Source: Dehalococcoidia bacterium (GTDB lineage Bacteria > Chloroflexota > Dehalococcoidia > Dehalococcoidales > UBA1222). Taken from it: a DNA stretch of 16,002 bases. The translations under genes were made by a program, and so were the position numbers. The notes below the pieces were generated by a model. The model ran no database searches. It saw nothing but the letters and a program-made list of their open reading frames with translations, and was not told the DNA's origin. The stretch lies in the NCBI GenBank assembly GCA_009779655.1, contig WRDV01000012.1:1-16002 (forward strand). Reading direction: 5' to 3'. Shown here one piece after another: positions 6,769 through 13,893 of the stretch. Each line of letters opens with the position of its first letter. Positions within the stretch are counted from its first letter, which is position 1.

Positions 6769-6954
6769 GTGAGAATAAGAATACTGCGTAAAGATATTCC
6801 AAGTTATGTTTTCCTTCTGCTGCTAGCAACCGCTTGTCTTGCTATCGGCATACGCATGTTAATAGAAAGTCGCGTCGCAGCCGGGACTTTCGGGACAACG
6901 CTTGGCCTATTGCTCGCATTAGTACCGGTTAGTTTGGCATTGCGCAAAAAATGA
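6769..6954 (+). CDS. Small two-helix membrane protein, unknown
   Basis: A 61-residue product starts at GTG with AGGAGTG (6757-6763) 5 nt upstream, good evidence that it is translated. A basic N-terminus (RIRILRK) precedes two hydrophobic helices (about 12-30 and 40-57), and it ends in RKK. I recognise no family. It stands alone between tag and the VTT-domain gene. Confidence 0.6.
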   Translation: MRIRILRKDIPSYVFLLLLATACLAIGIRMLIESRVAAGTFGTTLGLLLALVPVSLALRKK

Positions 6955-7043
6955 CTTGGGCTTATCGCATTACTTAGGCAATTTGGAGAGCCCTTTATTT
7001 CAAATATAACCACCCATAGCACAGCACGTATACCCCAGCGCCG

Positions 7044-7072
7044 TTGTTTATTTAGTACCGTTCGTGTAATAT
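7044..7072 (+). promoter_or_regulatory. Candidate leaderless promoter of the VTT-domain gene
   Basis: TTGTTT (7044-7049) and TAATAT (7067-7072) are 17 bp apart. Transcription should start at about 7079-7081, directly before the ATG at 7082, and no Shine-Dalgarno sequence is present. Confidence 0.5.
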
Positions 7073-7081
7073 TTGTTTTAA

Positions 7082-7672
7082 ATGACACGTGAACGATGGA
7101 TGCGCTGTCTCAAGTTAGCAGGTGGTTTCATTCTGCTGATTATCATTAGTTTTATTCTTTCTCACTGTTTTAAACAGTTAATAAATTCCCTTGATCTTCC
7201 GCTGGATAGGTTTGCCTTGTTGGCTTACCTCATAGTATTCGCTGTGACGCTTGTGGCCAATCTTACAGTAATAGCGCCTGTGCCGATCGCCATACCAATC
7301 ACGATTACAGTGGCTCAAAGCTGGAATCCCGCGCTGACTGCTTTAGCCGCCGCATTGGGCGGCAGCATCGGTGAGTTAAGCGGCTATTTTGCCGGTTATG
7401 CCGGACGTAAAATCACCATAGCCAATGACTTTGTCAAAATGGAACGCATAGAAGGGTGGGTCAATCGCTGGGGTTCATGGGCTATCGCTTTGCTGGCATT
7501 CCAGCCGATTATACCTTTCGACATAGGCGGAATAGCGGCAGGAGCAGCCCGCATGCCACTACTAAAATTTATTCTGGCACTTTTTGCAGGTAAGCTTCCC
7601 AAATATCTGCTGATAATTTATGTAGGCATAGGCATTATTAACTTTCTGCCTAACTGGTGGTTTCTAGACTAA
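7082..7672 (+). CDS. VTT/DedA-like (SNARE-associated) membrane protein
   Basis: This 196-residue, multi-helix membrane protein has the VTT-domain pattern: a re-entrant segment with GGSIGELSGYFAGYAGRK (about 95-116) and a later FQPIIPFDIGGIAAGAARM segment followed by FAGKLPKY. DedA/VTT proteins act as lipid scramblases or in envelope homeostasis; the specific role here is unknown. A basic N-terminus (MTRERWMRCLK) leads into the first helix. The start lacks a ribosome binding site but sits at the expected transcription start of a TTGTTT-17-TAATAT promoter. Confidence 0.75.
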   Translation: MTRERWMRCLKLAGGFILLIIISFILSHCFKQLINSLDLPLDRFALLAYLIVFAVTLVANLTVIAPVPIAIPITITVAQSWNPALTALAAALGGSIGELSGYFAGYAGRKITIANDFVKMERIEGWVNRWGSWAIALLAFQPIIPFDIGGIAAGAARMPLLKFILALFAGKLPKYLLIIYVGIGIINFLPNWWFLD

Positions 7673-7728
7673 CTCCGCTAGATACTTCTTCGACATACAA
7701 ACACAGTACATTGAACCTATACAAATTG

Positions 7729-7757
7729 TTGACAGCATTGAAAAAACATGCTATCTT
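7729..7757 (+). promoter_or_regulatory. Near-consensus promoter upstream of tatA
   Basis: TTGACA (7729-7734), a 17-bp spacer, and TATCTT (7752-7757) make up the best sigma-70-type promoter in the window. Transcription would begin near 7764. Confidence 0.7.
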
Positions 7758-7763
7758 CAATTT

Positions 7764-8010
7764 AATACAGTTTATTATAGTGCGTGCAATAGCACTTGTG
7801 AGCAGATTAACAATCATGCAGGTTGCCTGCCCGTCGGGAAAGGGCATCTTGACTTGCCATCCTTGTTGAATATCGGGTGGATTACGCGGAAGGGACGCTG
7901 TATCAGCGTCAAAGGGTTAATACCCGTCCGCCGGCTCGCTGGGCTATGGGATACAGAATCCCTGAATAAGAGCCAATAATCTTATTTCAAACAGGAAAGG
8001 GGATCATTAG
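7764..8010 (+). ncRNA. Structured 5' leader of tatA, unknown class
   Basis: The predicted leader of about 245 nt contains many local hairpins: AGTGC/GCACT (7779-7796), GCAGG/CCTGC (7818-7830), GGGAT/ATCCC (7948-7962), and AATAAG/CTTATT (7965-7986) just before the ribosome binding site. Its centre can fold into a compact three-way junction: GCGGA (7886-7890) with TCCGC (7927-7931) encloses a 7-bp hairpin (7894-7910) and GGGT-taat-ACCC (7914-7925), with linkers of 3, 3 and 1 nt. I compared it mentally with common riboswitches (TPP, cobalamin, SAM, c-di-GMP, c-di-AMP, Moco), SRP RNA and 6S RNA, and found no convincing match. It may be a regulatory leader or an independent small RNA. Confidence 0.5.
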
Positions 8011-8238
8011 ATGTTCGGAAGGATTGGACCTTGGCAAATTGCGCTCATTCTCATTCTCTTCGTCATGATTTTTGGCTTGGGTAAGTTGCCTCAAGTCGGT
8101 TCGGCTATAGGCAAGTCTATTCGCGCTTTCAAGAAGTCTCAAGAAGCCGATGACGACGAGGGCGACGAAGAAGCGGAACTGAAACCCAAAAAACGAGTGG
8201 CGAAGTCTAAAAAGATTAAGCCCGAAGACTCTGTTTAG
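8011..8238 (+). CDS. tatA: Twin-arginine translocase subunit TatA
   Basis: The 75-residue protein has an N-terminal membrane helix (about 9-23), the FGLGKLP hinge and the amphipathic helix QVGSAIGKSIRAFKKS, followed by an acidic then lysine-rich tail. TatA oligomers form the passage for folded Tat substrates through the cytoplasmic membrane. AGGAAAGGGG (7993-8002) is a strong ribosome binding site. It has its own long leader and is closed by a strong terminator, so it can be made at a level different from the tatB-like/tatC unit downstream. That fits the known excess of TatA over TatB and TatC. Confidence 0.92.
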   Translation: MFGRIGPWQIALILILFVMIFGLGKLPQVGSAIGKSIRAFKKSQEADDDEGDEEAELKPKKRVAKSKKIKPEDSV

Positions 8239-8279
8239 AACAACACCCATAGGCCCAAGCAAGGCCTATGGGTGTTGTT
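8239..8279 (+). terminator. Strong hairpin terminator after tatA
   Basis: A perfect 17-bp stem (8239-8255 with 8263-8279) with a 7-nt loop CAAGCAA begins directly after the tatA stop codon and runs into a T-rich end (TTGTTGTTCT). It separates tatA from the tatB-like gene. Confidence 0.8.
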
Positions 8280-8545
8280 GTTCTGCCGAGTAATCTGCTT
8301 TTGGCAATAGTCTGCAATCTCTTGCATTTGCTTGTATCGCTTTCAGCGCCAATAGGCTAACGCCGCCATCAAGCTTAGTAAGAAAGGCTATCTTAACTCT
8401 CGCATAGGCCATCTTGCTGTTGGCGTCATAGACGACCAGATAATCGCTTGTCGCAGAACAATGCCTTTTCGGATATACATACAGCAGTTAGAGTTATATG
8501 GATTTCGTAGTATTAGGTTAAACTGATAAAAGAGATGATGATAGT
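8280..8545. other. Gene-free spacer between tatA and the tatB-like gene
   Basis: Together with the terminator, this makes a 307-bp gap. The only signal on the plus strand is a weak promoter (8488-8516). On the minus strand a frame of about 68 codons without stops ends at 8266, but it has no good start or ribosome binding site, and its only ATG (8412-8410) gives 48 residues. Confidence 0.45.
8488..8516 (+). promoter_or_regulatory. Candidate promoter of the tatB-like/tatC unit
   Basis: TTAGAG (8488-8493), a 17-bp spacer and TATTAG (8511-8516) would start transcription near 8523, giving a short leader with AAGAGATG (8530-8537) before the GTG at 8546. Confidence 0.4.
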
Positions 8546-9199
8546 GTGAACATCTTAGGTTTTGGTATCAGCTGGATGCAGATGTTACTCATCCTGCTTA
8601 TCGCGGCTGTATTGGTAGGACCTGAAAAGCTACCATACTACGCGCGCAAGGCTGCTAAAGTCTTGCGTAATATCAGGAAGATTTCTTCTAGTATTACCAG
8701 TGAGTTGTCCAAATCTATCGGATTGGACGAAGAAGACGGCGGTATATCAGGTGTCAAAAAAGATATTGACGACATAAGGAAATCGCTGGAGAAAGACGTG
8801 GCGGATCTTAAGTCATCATTTAGCGAGCAATCCAAAGCTATCTCTCAGAACATTGAAAGCAGCGTTAAGGATACCGCTGACACACTAAGAAAAAGTGCTC
8901 GGGATATTTCCGATACCATAAGCCCCCAGTCCGGCGAGAGCGCGCCTCAAAATGCCCCTGCCTCAAACTCACAAGATGATGACGGCGCGTCGTCTGCCTC
9001 AGACTTTGACGCATTCTCCGGTGCGTCTGAGCTAGCAATGCGGCAAGTATATGACAATAGCAGAAAAACATCGGGGCCCGACAAGTCAACCGCCATCGAG
9101 TCTCCCAAGGACAGCCCTTTATCCGCGCATATCGTCACACCTAAAGACGCTATTGCTGCCCCGCCATCATCAAAGGATGAACTACTCAGCCAAAAATAA
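8546..9199 (+). CDS. tatB: TatB-like twin-arginine translocase subunit
   Basis: The 217-residue protein has the TatA/B-type N-terminus: one membrane helix (about 9-24) followed by VGPEKLPYYARKAAKVLRNIR. The GPEKLP hinge is typical of TatB rather than TatA. A long amphipathic, probably coiled region follows (about 60-125, KKDIDDIRKSLEKDVADLK), then a Ser/Asp/Pro-rich low-complexity tail. TatB works with TatC to bind twin-arginine signal peptides. The start is GTG with a moderate ribosome binding site. It lies 34 nt before tatC in the same direction, almost certainly in one operon. The long tail is variable in the family; assignment as TatB rests on motif and context. Confidence 0.85.
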   Translation: MNILGFGISWMQMLLILLIAAVLVGPEKLPYYARKAAKVLRNIRKISSSITSELSKSIGLDEEDGGISGVKKDIDDIRKSLEKDVADLKSSFSEQSKAISQNIESSVKDTADTLRKSARDISDTISPQSGESAPQNAPASNSQDDDGASSASDFDAFSGASELAMRQVYDNSRKTSGPDKSTAIESPKDSPLSAHIVTPKDAIAAPPSSKDELLSQK

Positions 9200-9233
9200 T
9201 GCTTCAAGGGATACCGGCTGAAAAGGATTTTTT

Positions 9234-9989
9234 ATGGCAGAAGATACACTGAATGCACAAGTGGATGAGCGCCGCGCCACTGTCCTAGAGCATCTTAAAG
9301 AATTGCGCAAGCGTATTCTCTATTCCGGCGCTGCCGTCCTGGTAGGACTAGTATTCGGTATGATTACTGCCACTCGGATTCTGCGCTTACTGACACAACT
9401 TGTTCCTGAAGGAGTACTTGCAGCCCTTACACCAACAGAAAATGTGACCGTTTGGTTTCAAGTAGGCTTAACCACCGGTTTTATCATCGCCATGCCATTT
9501 TTGGTATACCAGCTTTTCGCTTTCATCGGACCCGGTCTCACAAAACGCGAGAAGCGTTTTATTTTCTCAATTATTCCCGCTATTACCATAATGTTCCTTC
9601 TAGGCGTTGTCTTCGCCTACTTCATAGCCTTACCGCAAATGCTCCGCTTTCTCGTTAATTTTGGCGAAGAGTTTGCCCAACCTGTATTTAGTATCTCTTC
9701 TTATATCAACATCGTGACACGTGTGCTGTTGTTTGTCGGGCTAATCTTTGAGACCCCATTGATCATCATGGGGCTAGCTAGGCTTGGGATTGTTTCTCCC
9801 AAATGGCTTGCTGCTCGACGCAAGTGGTGGATTCTTCTCTCTTTTATCATAGCTGCCATCATCTCCCCCACAATGGACATCTACTCTCAAACCATTTTTG
9901 CCATTCCGATGATTGTTCTGATGGAGCTTGGTATTTTACTGGCACGCATCGTATACAATAAAAAACGAAATCAACCTCAAGCAGCCTAA
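9234..9989 (+). CDS. tatC: Twin-arginine translocase subunit TatC
   Basis: The 251-residue protein has six membrane helices and the classic TatC motifs: HLKELRKR near the N-terminus (cytoplasmic, signal-peptide binding), GPGLTKREKR after helix 2, the glutamate in FVGLIFETP, and SPTMDIYSQ before helix 5. TatC recognises the twin-arginine signal and organises the translocon. AAAAGGA (9221-9227) supports the ATG. With tatA and the tatB-like gene just upstream, the full pathway is present, as expected for export of cofactor-bound redox enzymes. Confidence 0.97.
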   Translation: MAEDTLNAQVDERRATVLEHLKELRKRILYSGAAVLVGLVFGMITATRILRLLTQLVPEGVLAALTPTENVTVWFQVGLTTGFIIAMPFLVYQLFAFIGPGLTKREKRFIFSIIPAITIMFLLGVVFAYFIALPQMLRFLVNFGEEFAQPVFSISSYINIVTRVLLFVGLIFETPLIIMGLARLGIVSPKWLAARRKWWILLSFIIAAIISPTMDIYSQTIFAIPMIVLMELGILLARIVYNKKRNQPQAA

Positions 9990-10014
9990 TACAAACCTCT
10001 CCATGACAACCTAT

Positions 10015-10045
10015 AACTTGATGCATAAATTGTTACCATCAAGTT
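10015..10045. repeat. Inverted repeat after tatC
   Basis: AACTTGATG (10015-10023) and CATCAAGTT (10037-10045) form a perfect 9-bp inverted repeat around a 13-nt AT-rich centre. It may be a weak terminator for the tatBC unit or an operator for the next gene. Confidence 0.45.
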
Positions 10046-10078
10046 GGTTTGCACTACGCGGCGAGGCGACGCGCACGA

Positions 10079-10107
10079 TTGCCAAACATACCTAGCCATG
10101 CTAATAT
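10079..10107 (+). promoter_or_regulatory. Promoter of the beta-propeller lipoprotein
   Basis: TTGCCA (10079-10084), a 17-bp spacer and TAATAT (10102-10107). Transcription would start near 10114. A 6-bp inverted repeat, TGCCAA (10080-10085) and TTGGCA (10109-10114), frames the promoter. Confidence 0.55.
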
Positions 10108-10145
10108 ATTGGCAGAATAAACAAATCGCCTTATATATCACATAC

Positions 10146-10151
10146 AAGGAG
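10146..10151 (+). promoter_or_regulatory. Ribosome binding site fixing the start at 10158
   Basis: AAGGAG lies 6 nt before ATG 10158. The frame is open further upstream to 10044, but that part overlaps the promoter and would hide the signal peptide. Confidence 0.7.
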
Positions 10152-10157
10152 TTTCTT

Positions 10158-11240
10158 ATGAGAAAAGGAGCGCCCCTCTTTGCTGTGATTCTACCGCTGT
10201 TAGTCAGCGCAGCTTGTAGTAGCCGACGCAAAGCCAATAGTGTTTTCGTTATGACAAACGCCGCCAGAAATAACACTGTCCGGGCATTCAGCTTGGACGA
10301 CTTTGGGATACTTGTTTCTGCCGGCTCGGCAGAAACCCAAGGCAGCGGAGCCGGCAGTAGCGCTAACCCGCTGAACTCACAGGGGGCACTAGCCGTAAGC
10401 GGGGATAGCAAATGGCTTATTGCGCTAAACGCCGGCTCAAACGACATAAGTATCTTAAGTATCAACAACAATGGCAAATTAACATTCGCTAGTAAATCCA
10501 GTTCTATCGGGCAATCACCCATCAGCGTTGCAACCCATGGCAGCCGTATTTTTGTACTGAACAGCAAAGGAATGAGCCCCAATATTACCGGTTTTTCGAT
10601 CGGTAAAAATGGAGACTTGAAAGCCATAGACAGGGAGAAAGCCGTGCGCCAATTGCCGCCTAGGGCAACTTGTTCGCAAATAGGTATCTCGCCAAATGGT
10701 AGATGGCTTGTAGTCAGCAATGAGTCTGATAACAGGTTGATAGTTTATTCGCTTAGCGGTGACAACATCGCCAGAGAACCGCTGATAATGGAAACCAGCG
10801 GCGGCAGACCGGCAGCTTTTGCATTCGACAAGAATAATAATGTAATTGTTGTCGAGTCTAGTAGCGGCACCGTTTCATCATACGCATTATCCAGCAATGG
10901 CATCAGCGTCATCACCGCAGCCTTGTCTACCGGACAGACTATGCCGCGCTGGATAGCATGCAATGGCAACTATGCCTACACATCCGCGCCGAACAGCGGC
11001 GCCATATCTACAATAGCAGTAGATAAAAACTGCCGGCTAACAAGGGGAGATACTTTCTATGCCGACTCCACCGGTGTCGCCGAGCTTTCTGCAAGTTCCG
11101 ACGGGGCTTATCTATACGTATCAAATCCGAGAACTGGTAGAATCAACAGATTACATATCGGGGAAAGTGGTAAATTGAGTACTGTTGACGGTGTTGACAG
11201 TTTCTTCGGCATCTCTGCGCAAGGGATAGCCGCCAACTGA
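10158..11240 (+). CDS. Lactonase-type seven-bladed beta-propeller lipoprotein
   Basis: The product has 360 residues. A signal peptide (MRKGAPLFAVILPLLVSAAC) carries a lipobox-like end with Cys20; the -3 residue is Ser, less usual than Leu. The body matches the 6-phosphogluconolactonase/YVTN-like beta-propeller family: VFVMTNAARNNTVRAF, GSGAGSSANPLNSQGALAVS, WLIALNAGSNDISI, ISPNGRWLVVSNE and later repeats. Members range from lactonases to binding or structural propellers; an extracytoplasmic location argues against a role in the pentose phosphate pathway. Substrate unknown. Own promoter at 10079-10107; the next gene begins about 90 bp downstream. Confidence 0.8.
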   Translation: MRKGAPLFAVILPLLVSAACSSRRKANSVFVMTNAARNNTVRAFSLDDFGILVSAGSAETQGSGAGSSANPLNSQGALAVSGDSKWLIALNAGSNDISILSINNNGKLTFASKSSSIGQSPISVATHGSRIFVLNSKGMSPNITGFSIGKNGDLKAIDREKAVRQLPPRATCSQIGISPNGRWLVVSNESDNRLIVYSLSGDNIAREPLIMETSGGRPAAFAFDKNNNVIVVESSSGTVSSYALSSNGISVITAALSTGQTMPRWIACNGNYAYTSAPNSGAISTIAVDKNCRLTRGDTFYADSTGVAELSASSDGAYLYVSNPRTGRINRLHIGESGKLSTVDGVDSFFGISAQGIAAN

Positions 11241-11329
11241 CGCCTTATAAGTATTCGGTATTCTTTTTTCATTTGGCAAAATAAAGGTTCGTATAAATTT
11301 AGAAAATGGCTGGCAAGGGGAAGTGTTCC

Positions 11330-11713
11330 ATGGATAATGTCGGGAATCTGAAAGCCGGTAGCCGTAAACTGTCGCGTTTTGGGCGCCATCCAAAAGTAGG
11401 CTACACTATTCAAGCCAGTGTTTGGCTTGAAAAAGATGGGGAGCTATACATTGGCGGCGGACGCGCAACATTACTGGAAAAACTGGAACAGCTTGGTTCC
11501 ATTGCCGCAGCGGCGCGAGATATGAAACTGACATATCGTAATGCATGGCTTTGGATTGATGCTATGAACCGGCTTGCTCCTTCTCCTTTAGTGGAAAAAA
11601 TAACCGGCGGAGCCGGCGGCGGACGCACTCAACTTACCGATGAAGGCAGGCGGGCCATTGCTCGTTATAACGAGTTACGTGCCAAATTAGCCAAAATCAC
11701 CTCGCAAGAGTAG
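11330..11713 (+). CDS. ModE-type DNA-binding protein without sensor domain
   Basis: The product has 127 residues from ATG 11330. It matches the N-terminal winged helix-turn-helix of the molybdate regulator ModE: LLEKLEQLGSIAAAARDMKLTYRNAWLWIDAMNR, then GGAGGGRTQLTDEGRRAIARY. Full ModE has two further molybdate-binding (TOBE) domains, which are absent, so any Mo sensing must be indirect. Nearby Mo-cofactor and Tat genes fit a role in control of molybdoenzyme functions, but its targets are unknown. ATG 11330 has AAGGGG (11315-11320) 9 nt upstream. An in-frame ATG at 11306 lies 8 nt after TATAAA (11292-11297) and could be a leaderless start adding eight residues. Confidence 0.85.
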   Translation: MDNVGNLKAGSRKLSRFGRHPKVGYTIQASVWLEKDGELYIGGGRATLLEKLEQLGSIAAAARDMKLTYRNAWLWIDAMNRLAPSPLVEKITGGAGGGRTQLTDEGRRAIARYNELRAKLAKITSQE

Positions 11714-11902
11714 CTATCTGTTAGACCAACCCCATCGCTCTTTCAAGAGCAGCTAATGCTACCACTTGTATTACGAAGGAAACCAACAATAGTAAACAAC
11801 CGCGGGCATATCAAACAATCAAGGTGCTTCACGAATTGCGGCTGTTGAGTGCTTGGGTAATATCATGATGGTTGATAGGTTACATGCAAACAGAGGATAA
11901 AC

Positions 11903-12646
11903 ATGTCGTTACGAGAAAAAACCGAATGGATTAAAGACTTTCGTCAGCGCTTCGACAAAGAAATCGAGTTGCTCTATGCGATAGAGCCATTCTGGAATAT
12001 TTGTAATCTATGCAGCGATGGTTACTGCTGCTCGCATAAAACTTACCTCGCGATGCAAAGCCATGGCAACCCTTTCAGCACCGAAGAATGGTTTTTGCAA
12101 CTTGAATACGTGCGTGATTCTTTCACACCGGAACAACAAAAACAACTGCTACGCAATATCCTATCTCCTCGCCCTGCCTGCATATTCCTTTTTGGGAATC
12201 GTTGCAGCGTGCATCCGGCACGCGCTTGGGCTTGCCGTGTTCATCCTTACGTCATCTCGTACTATCCCGCTTCTAATCATCTGTTCCCCGTTGGCGAAAT
12301 TGCCCTGCCGTCATGCCCAGCCATGACAACATCTTTTGATATCAAACAAGGCGCCTTGGTAGTGCAACAGCCCAAGCCATTGGAGCGCTATACTGAAGGC
12401 AATCTTATAAAAATCAAATTGCGTAAACGCAAACCAATTTGGGTAATTGACGCCACGCCATACATTGCGGAATATCAACAACGAGTACCGCGCCAACTGA
12501 AAAGACCGCTTAGCGATTGTGAAGAACTGTTGGAGATAGCGCGCCAAGCCGGAGGCAAAGACGAAGAATTATTGGTTCGTTACATTGAGTTATCACAAGG
12601 GTTAATCCGCCTGCCAAATGGTCGCGTGATGTTTGGTGCTACATAA
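11903..12646 (+). CDS. YkgJ-family cysteine-cluster protein
   Basis: This soluble 247-residue protein has the YkgJ (CxxCxxxxCC) cluster: Cys34, Cys37, Cys42 and Cys43, followed by Cys93, Cys101 and Cys111 in CIFLFGNRCSVHPARAWACRVHP, and Cys138. The set probably binds zinc or an iron-sulfur cluster. Family function is not established. The C-terminal half (about 150-247) is basic, with no recognised motif. AGAGGAT (11892-11898) supports the ATG. It follows the ModE-like gene by 189 bp on the same strand; cotranscription is possible but not shown. Confidence 0.8.
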   Translation: MSLREKTEWIKDFRQRFDKEIELLYAIEPFWNICNLCSDGYCCSHKTYLAMQSHGNPFSTEEWFLQLEYVRDSFTPEQQKQLLRNILSPRPACIFLFGNRCSVHPARAWACRVHPYVISYYPASNHLFPVGEIALPSCPAMTTSFDIKQGALVVQQPKPLERYTEGNLIKIKLRKRKPIWVIDATPYIAEYQQRVPRQLKRPLSDCEELLEIARQAGGKDEELLVRYIELSQGLIRLPNGRVMFGAT

Positions 12647-12681
12647 CTGCATAAAGCGTCTGTTCCTCTATCTTGTTAGCT

Positions 12682-12723
12682 CTGAAACCTCCTCTGTATA
12701 GAGAGTCGGCAGCGAGATTTCAG
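12682..12723. terminator. Possible hairpin between convergent genes
   Basis: CTGAAACCTC (12682-12691) pairs with GAGATTTCAG (12714-12723) with one mismatch and encloses CTCT-GTAT-AGAG (12692-12703). It lies between the ends of the YkgJ gene and the convergent rlmN gene and could end transcription from either side. No U tract follows. Confidence 0.35.
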
Positions 12724-12744
12724 TCGTATCGCATTATTCTGACA

Positions 12745-13785
12745 CTAACGCCTGTTGTTTTTGAGTTGTCCGCACGCTGCTTTAATATCCCTGCCAAAGC
12801 TTTTACGTAATGTTACCGCCTTATTCAGCCGCATAAGCTCCGCCTTAAAGGCTTCTATGATTTCGGACGTTGGCGATTGCCAATCACAACCTATAGTTGG
12901 ATTAGCCGCAATCAAATTAATATGGCAATTCAATTCCCTCAGCAAATATGCCAGCTGCCGCGCCTGCTCCAAACTATCATTTATTCCGGCGAACAGAGCG
13001 TATTCAAACGTAACACGCCGCCCACTTGCTTTTACATAAGCATCACAAGCCGGGATAAGCTTATCAAGCGAGTATTTTCGATTGAGCGGCACTAATCTGT
13101 TGCGCAGAGCATTATCAGCGGCATGTAACGATACCGCAAGCCCCAGCTGCAACTTCTCCTTACTCAACTTCTCAATACCGGGCACATACCCTGCTGTAGA
13201 AATTGTAATATTGCGTGCTCCAAGCCCAAAACCCCATGGAGCATTCAGACGCTCAGACGCTAACAATACATCCAAATAATTAACCAGCGGCTCGCCAATC
13301 CCCATAAAAACTATGTTGCTGATAGCTGCATCACCTCCCAATCTCTCGGCAAAAAACAATACTTGATCACATATTTCCGCAATCCCCAAGTTGCGTTCGT
13401 AGCCATATTTCCCGGAAGCGCAGAACGGGCATCCTATAGCACAGCCTACCTGCGACGAAACACAAACCGTATATTGTCCTTTGAATGAAGGTATGGCTGC
13501 CGCCTCGATACTGCGGCCATCCCATAACTCCAGTAATGCCTTTAGTGTACCGTCACGCGACTCCTGCACTTCCAATTCCGCCACGCTGGAAAAAGTGACC
13601 GCCGCAGACAGTTTTTCACGCAATAGCTTCGGTAAATCAGTCATGTCATCGAATGATCCTGCTCGTTTTTGATACACCCAAGCTAGTAGCGGCTTAGCAC
13701 GCCAAGCAGACTCATTAAACGAGCGCATCAGCCCTTCAGCATCTTTTAAGCTTAAATCAGTAAGAAAAGTTGGTCGATTAGGCAT
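12745..13785 (-). CDS. rlmN: 23S rRNA (adenine-2503-C2)-methyltransferase RlmN
   Basis: The 346-residue radical SAM enzyme has its 4Fe-4S cysteines in CxxxCxxC form (Cys115, Cys119, Cys122; CAIGCPFCASG). The SAM-binding FMGIGEPLVN motif, the conserved Glu94 and the catalytic C-terminal Cys338 (RDIKAACGQL) are present. RlmN methylates C2 of A2503 in 23S rRNA and can also act on tRNA. The related Cfr enzymes methylate C8 and give drug resistance; overall pattern and chromosomal setting favour RlmN, but the GKYGYERNL segment is not diagnostic. The start has only a weak AGAG upstream. It lies 108 bp downstream of cobJ on the same strand. Confidence 0.9.
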   Translation of the reverse strand: MPNRPTFLTDLSLKDAEGLMRSFNESAWRAKPLLAWVYQKRAGSFDDMTDLPKLLREKLSAAVTFSSVAELEVQESRDGTLKALLELWDGRSIEAAAIPSFKGQYTVCVSSQVGCAIGCPFCASGKYGYERNLGIAEICDQVLFFAERLGGDAAISNIVFMGIGEPLVNYLDVLLASERLNAPWGFGLGARNITISTAGYVPGIEKLSKEKLQLGLAVSLHAADNALRNRLVPLNRKYSLDKLIPACDAYVKASGRRVTFEYALFAGINDSLEQARQLAYLLRELNCHINLIAANPTIGCDWQSPTSEIIEAFKAELMRLNKAVTLRKSFGRDIKAACGQLKNNRR

Positions 13786-13893
13786 ATCAATCTCTATAAC
13801 AATAATCTTTCGAGCGAAGAGTAATTCACCATCATGTTACGACTGCTAGATAGACTTCGTTGCATAACAAAAGAGCTCTATATAAGCGTATTT

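Larger units (their letters stand above)
7673..8010 (+). other. 338-bp gene-free region with the tatA promoter and leader
   Basis: No protein gene is supported here. From 7729 on it contains a strong promoter and a long folded leader (separate entries). A 17-codon open frame (7816-7869, MQVACPSGKG...) inside the leader lacks a ribosome binding site. Confidence 0.6.

Noticed and set aside
6954..7020. GGGCT/AGCCC hairpin followed by TTTATTT as terminator of the small membrane protein
   Set aside because: Only 5 bp of stem with a loop of more than 20 nt; too weak.
7880..7935. Match to signal recognition particle RNA because of a CGGAAGG-like segment
   Set aside because: The conserved tetraloop context and GCAGC asymmetric loop of SRP RNA are absent.
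8266..8412. Minus-strand frame of 48 codons (about 68 without stops) between tatA and the tatB-like gene
   Set aside because: The composition looks somewhat protein-like, but there is no ribosome binding site, the only ATG is internal, and it ends inside the tatA terminator hairpin.
12745..13785. Cfr-type drug-resistance methyltransferase
   Set aside because: Sequence pattern and the lack of mobile-element context favour housekeeping RlmN, although the two cannot be fully separated by eye.
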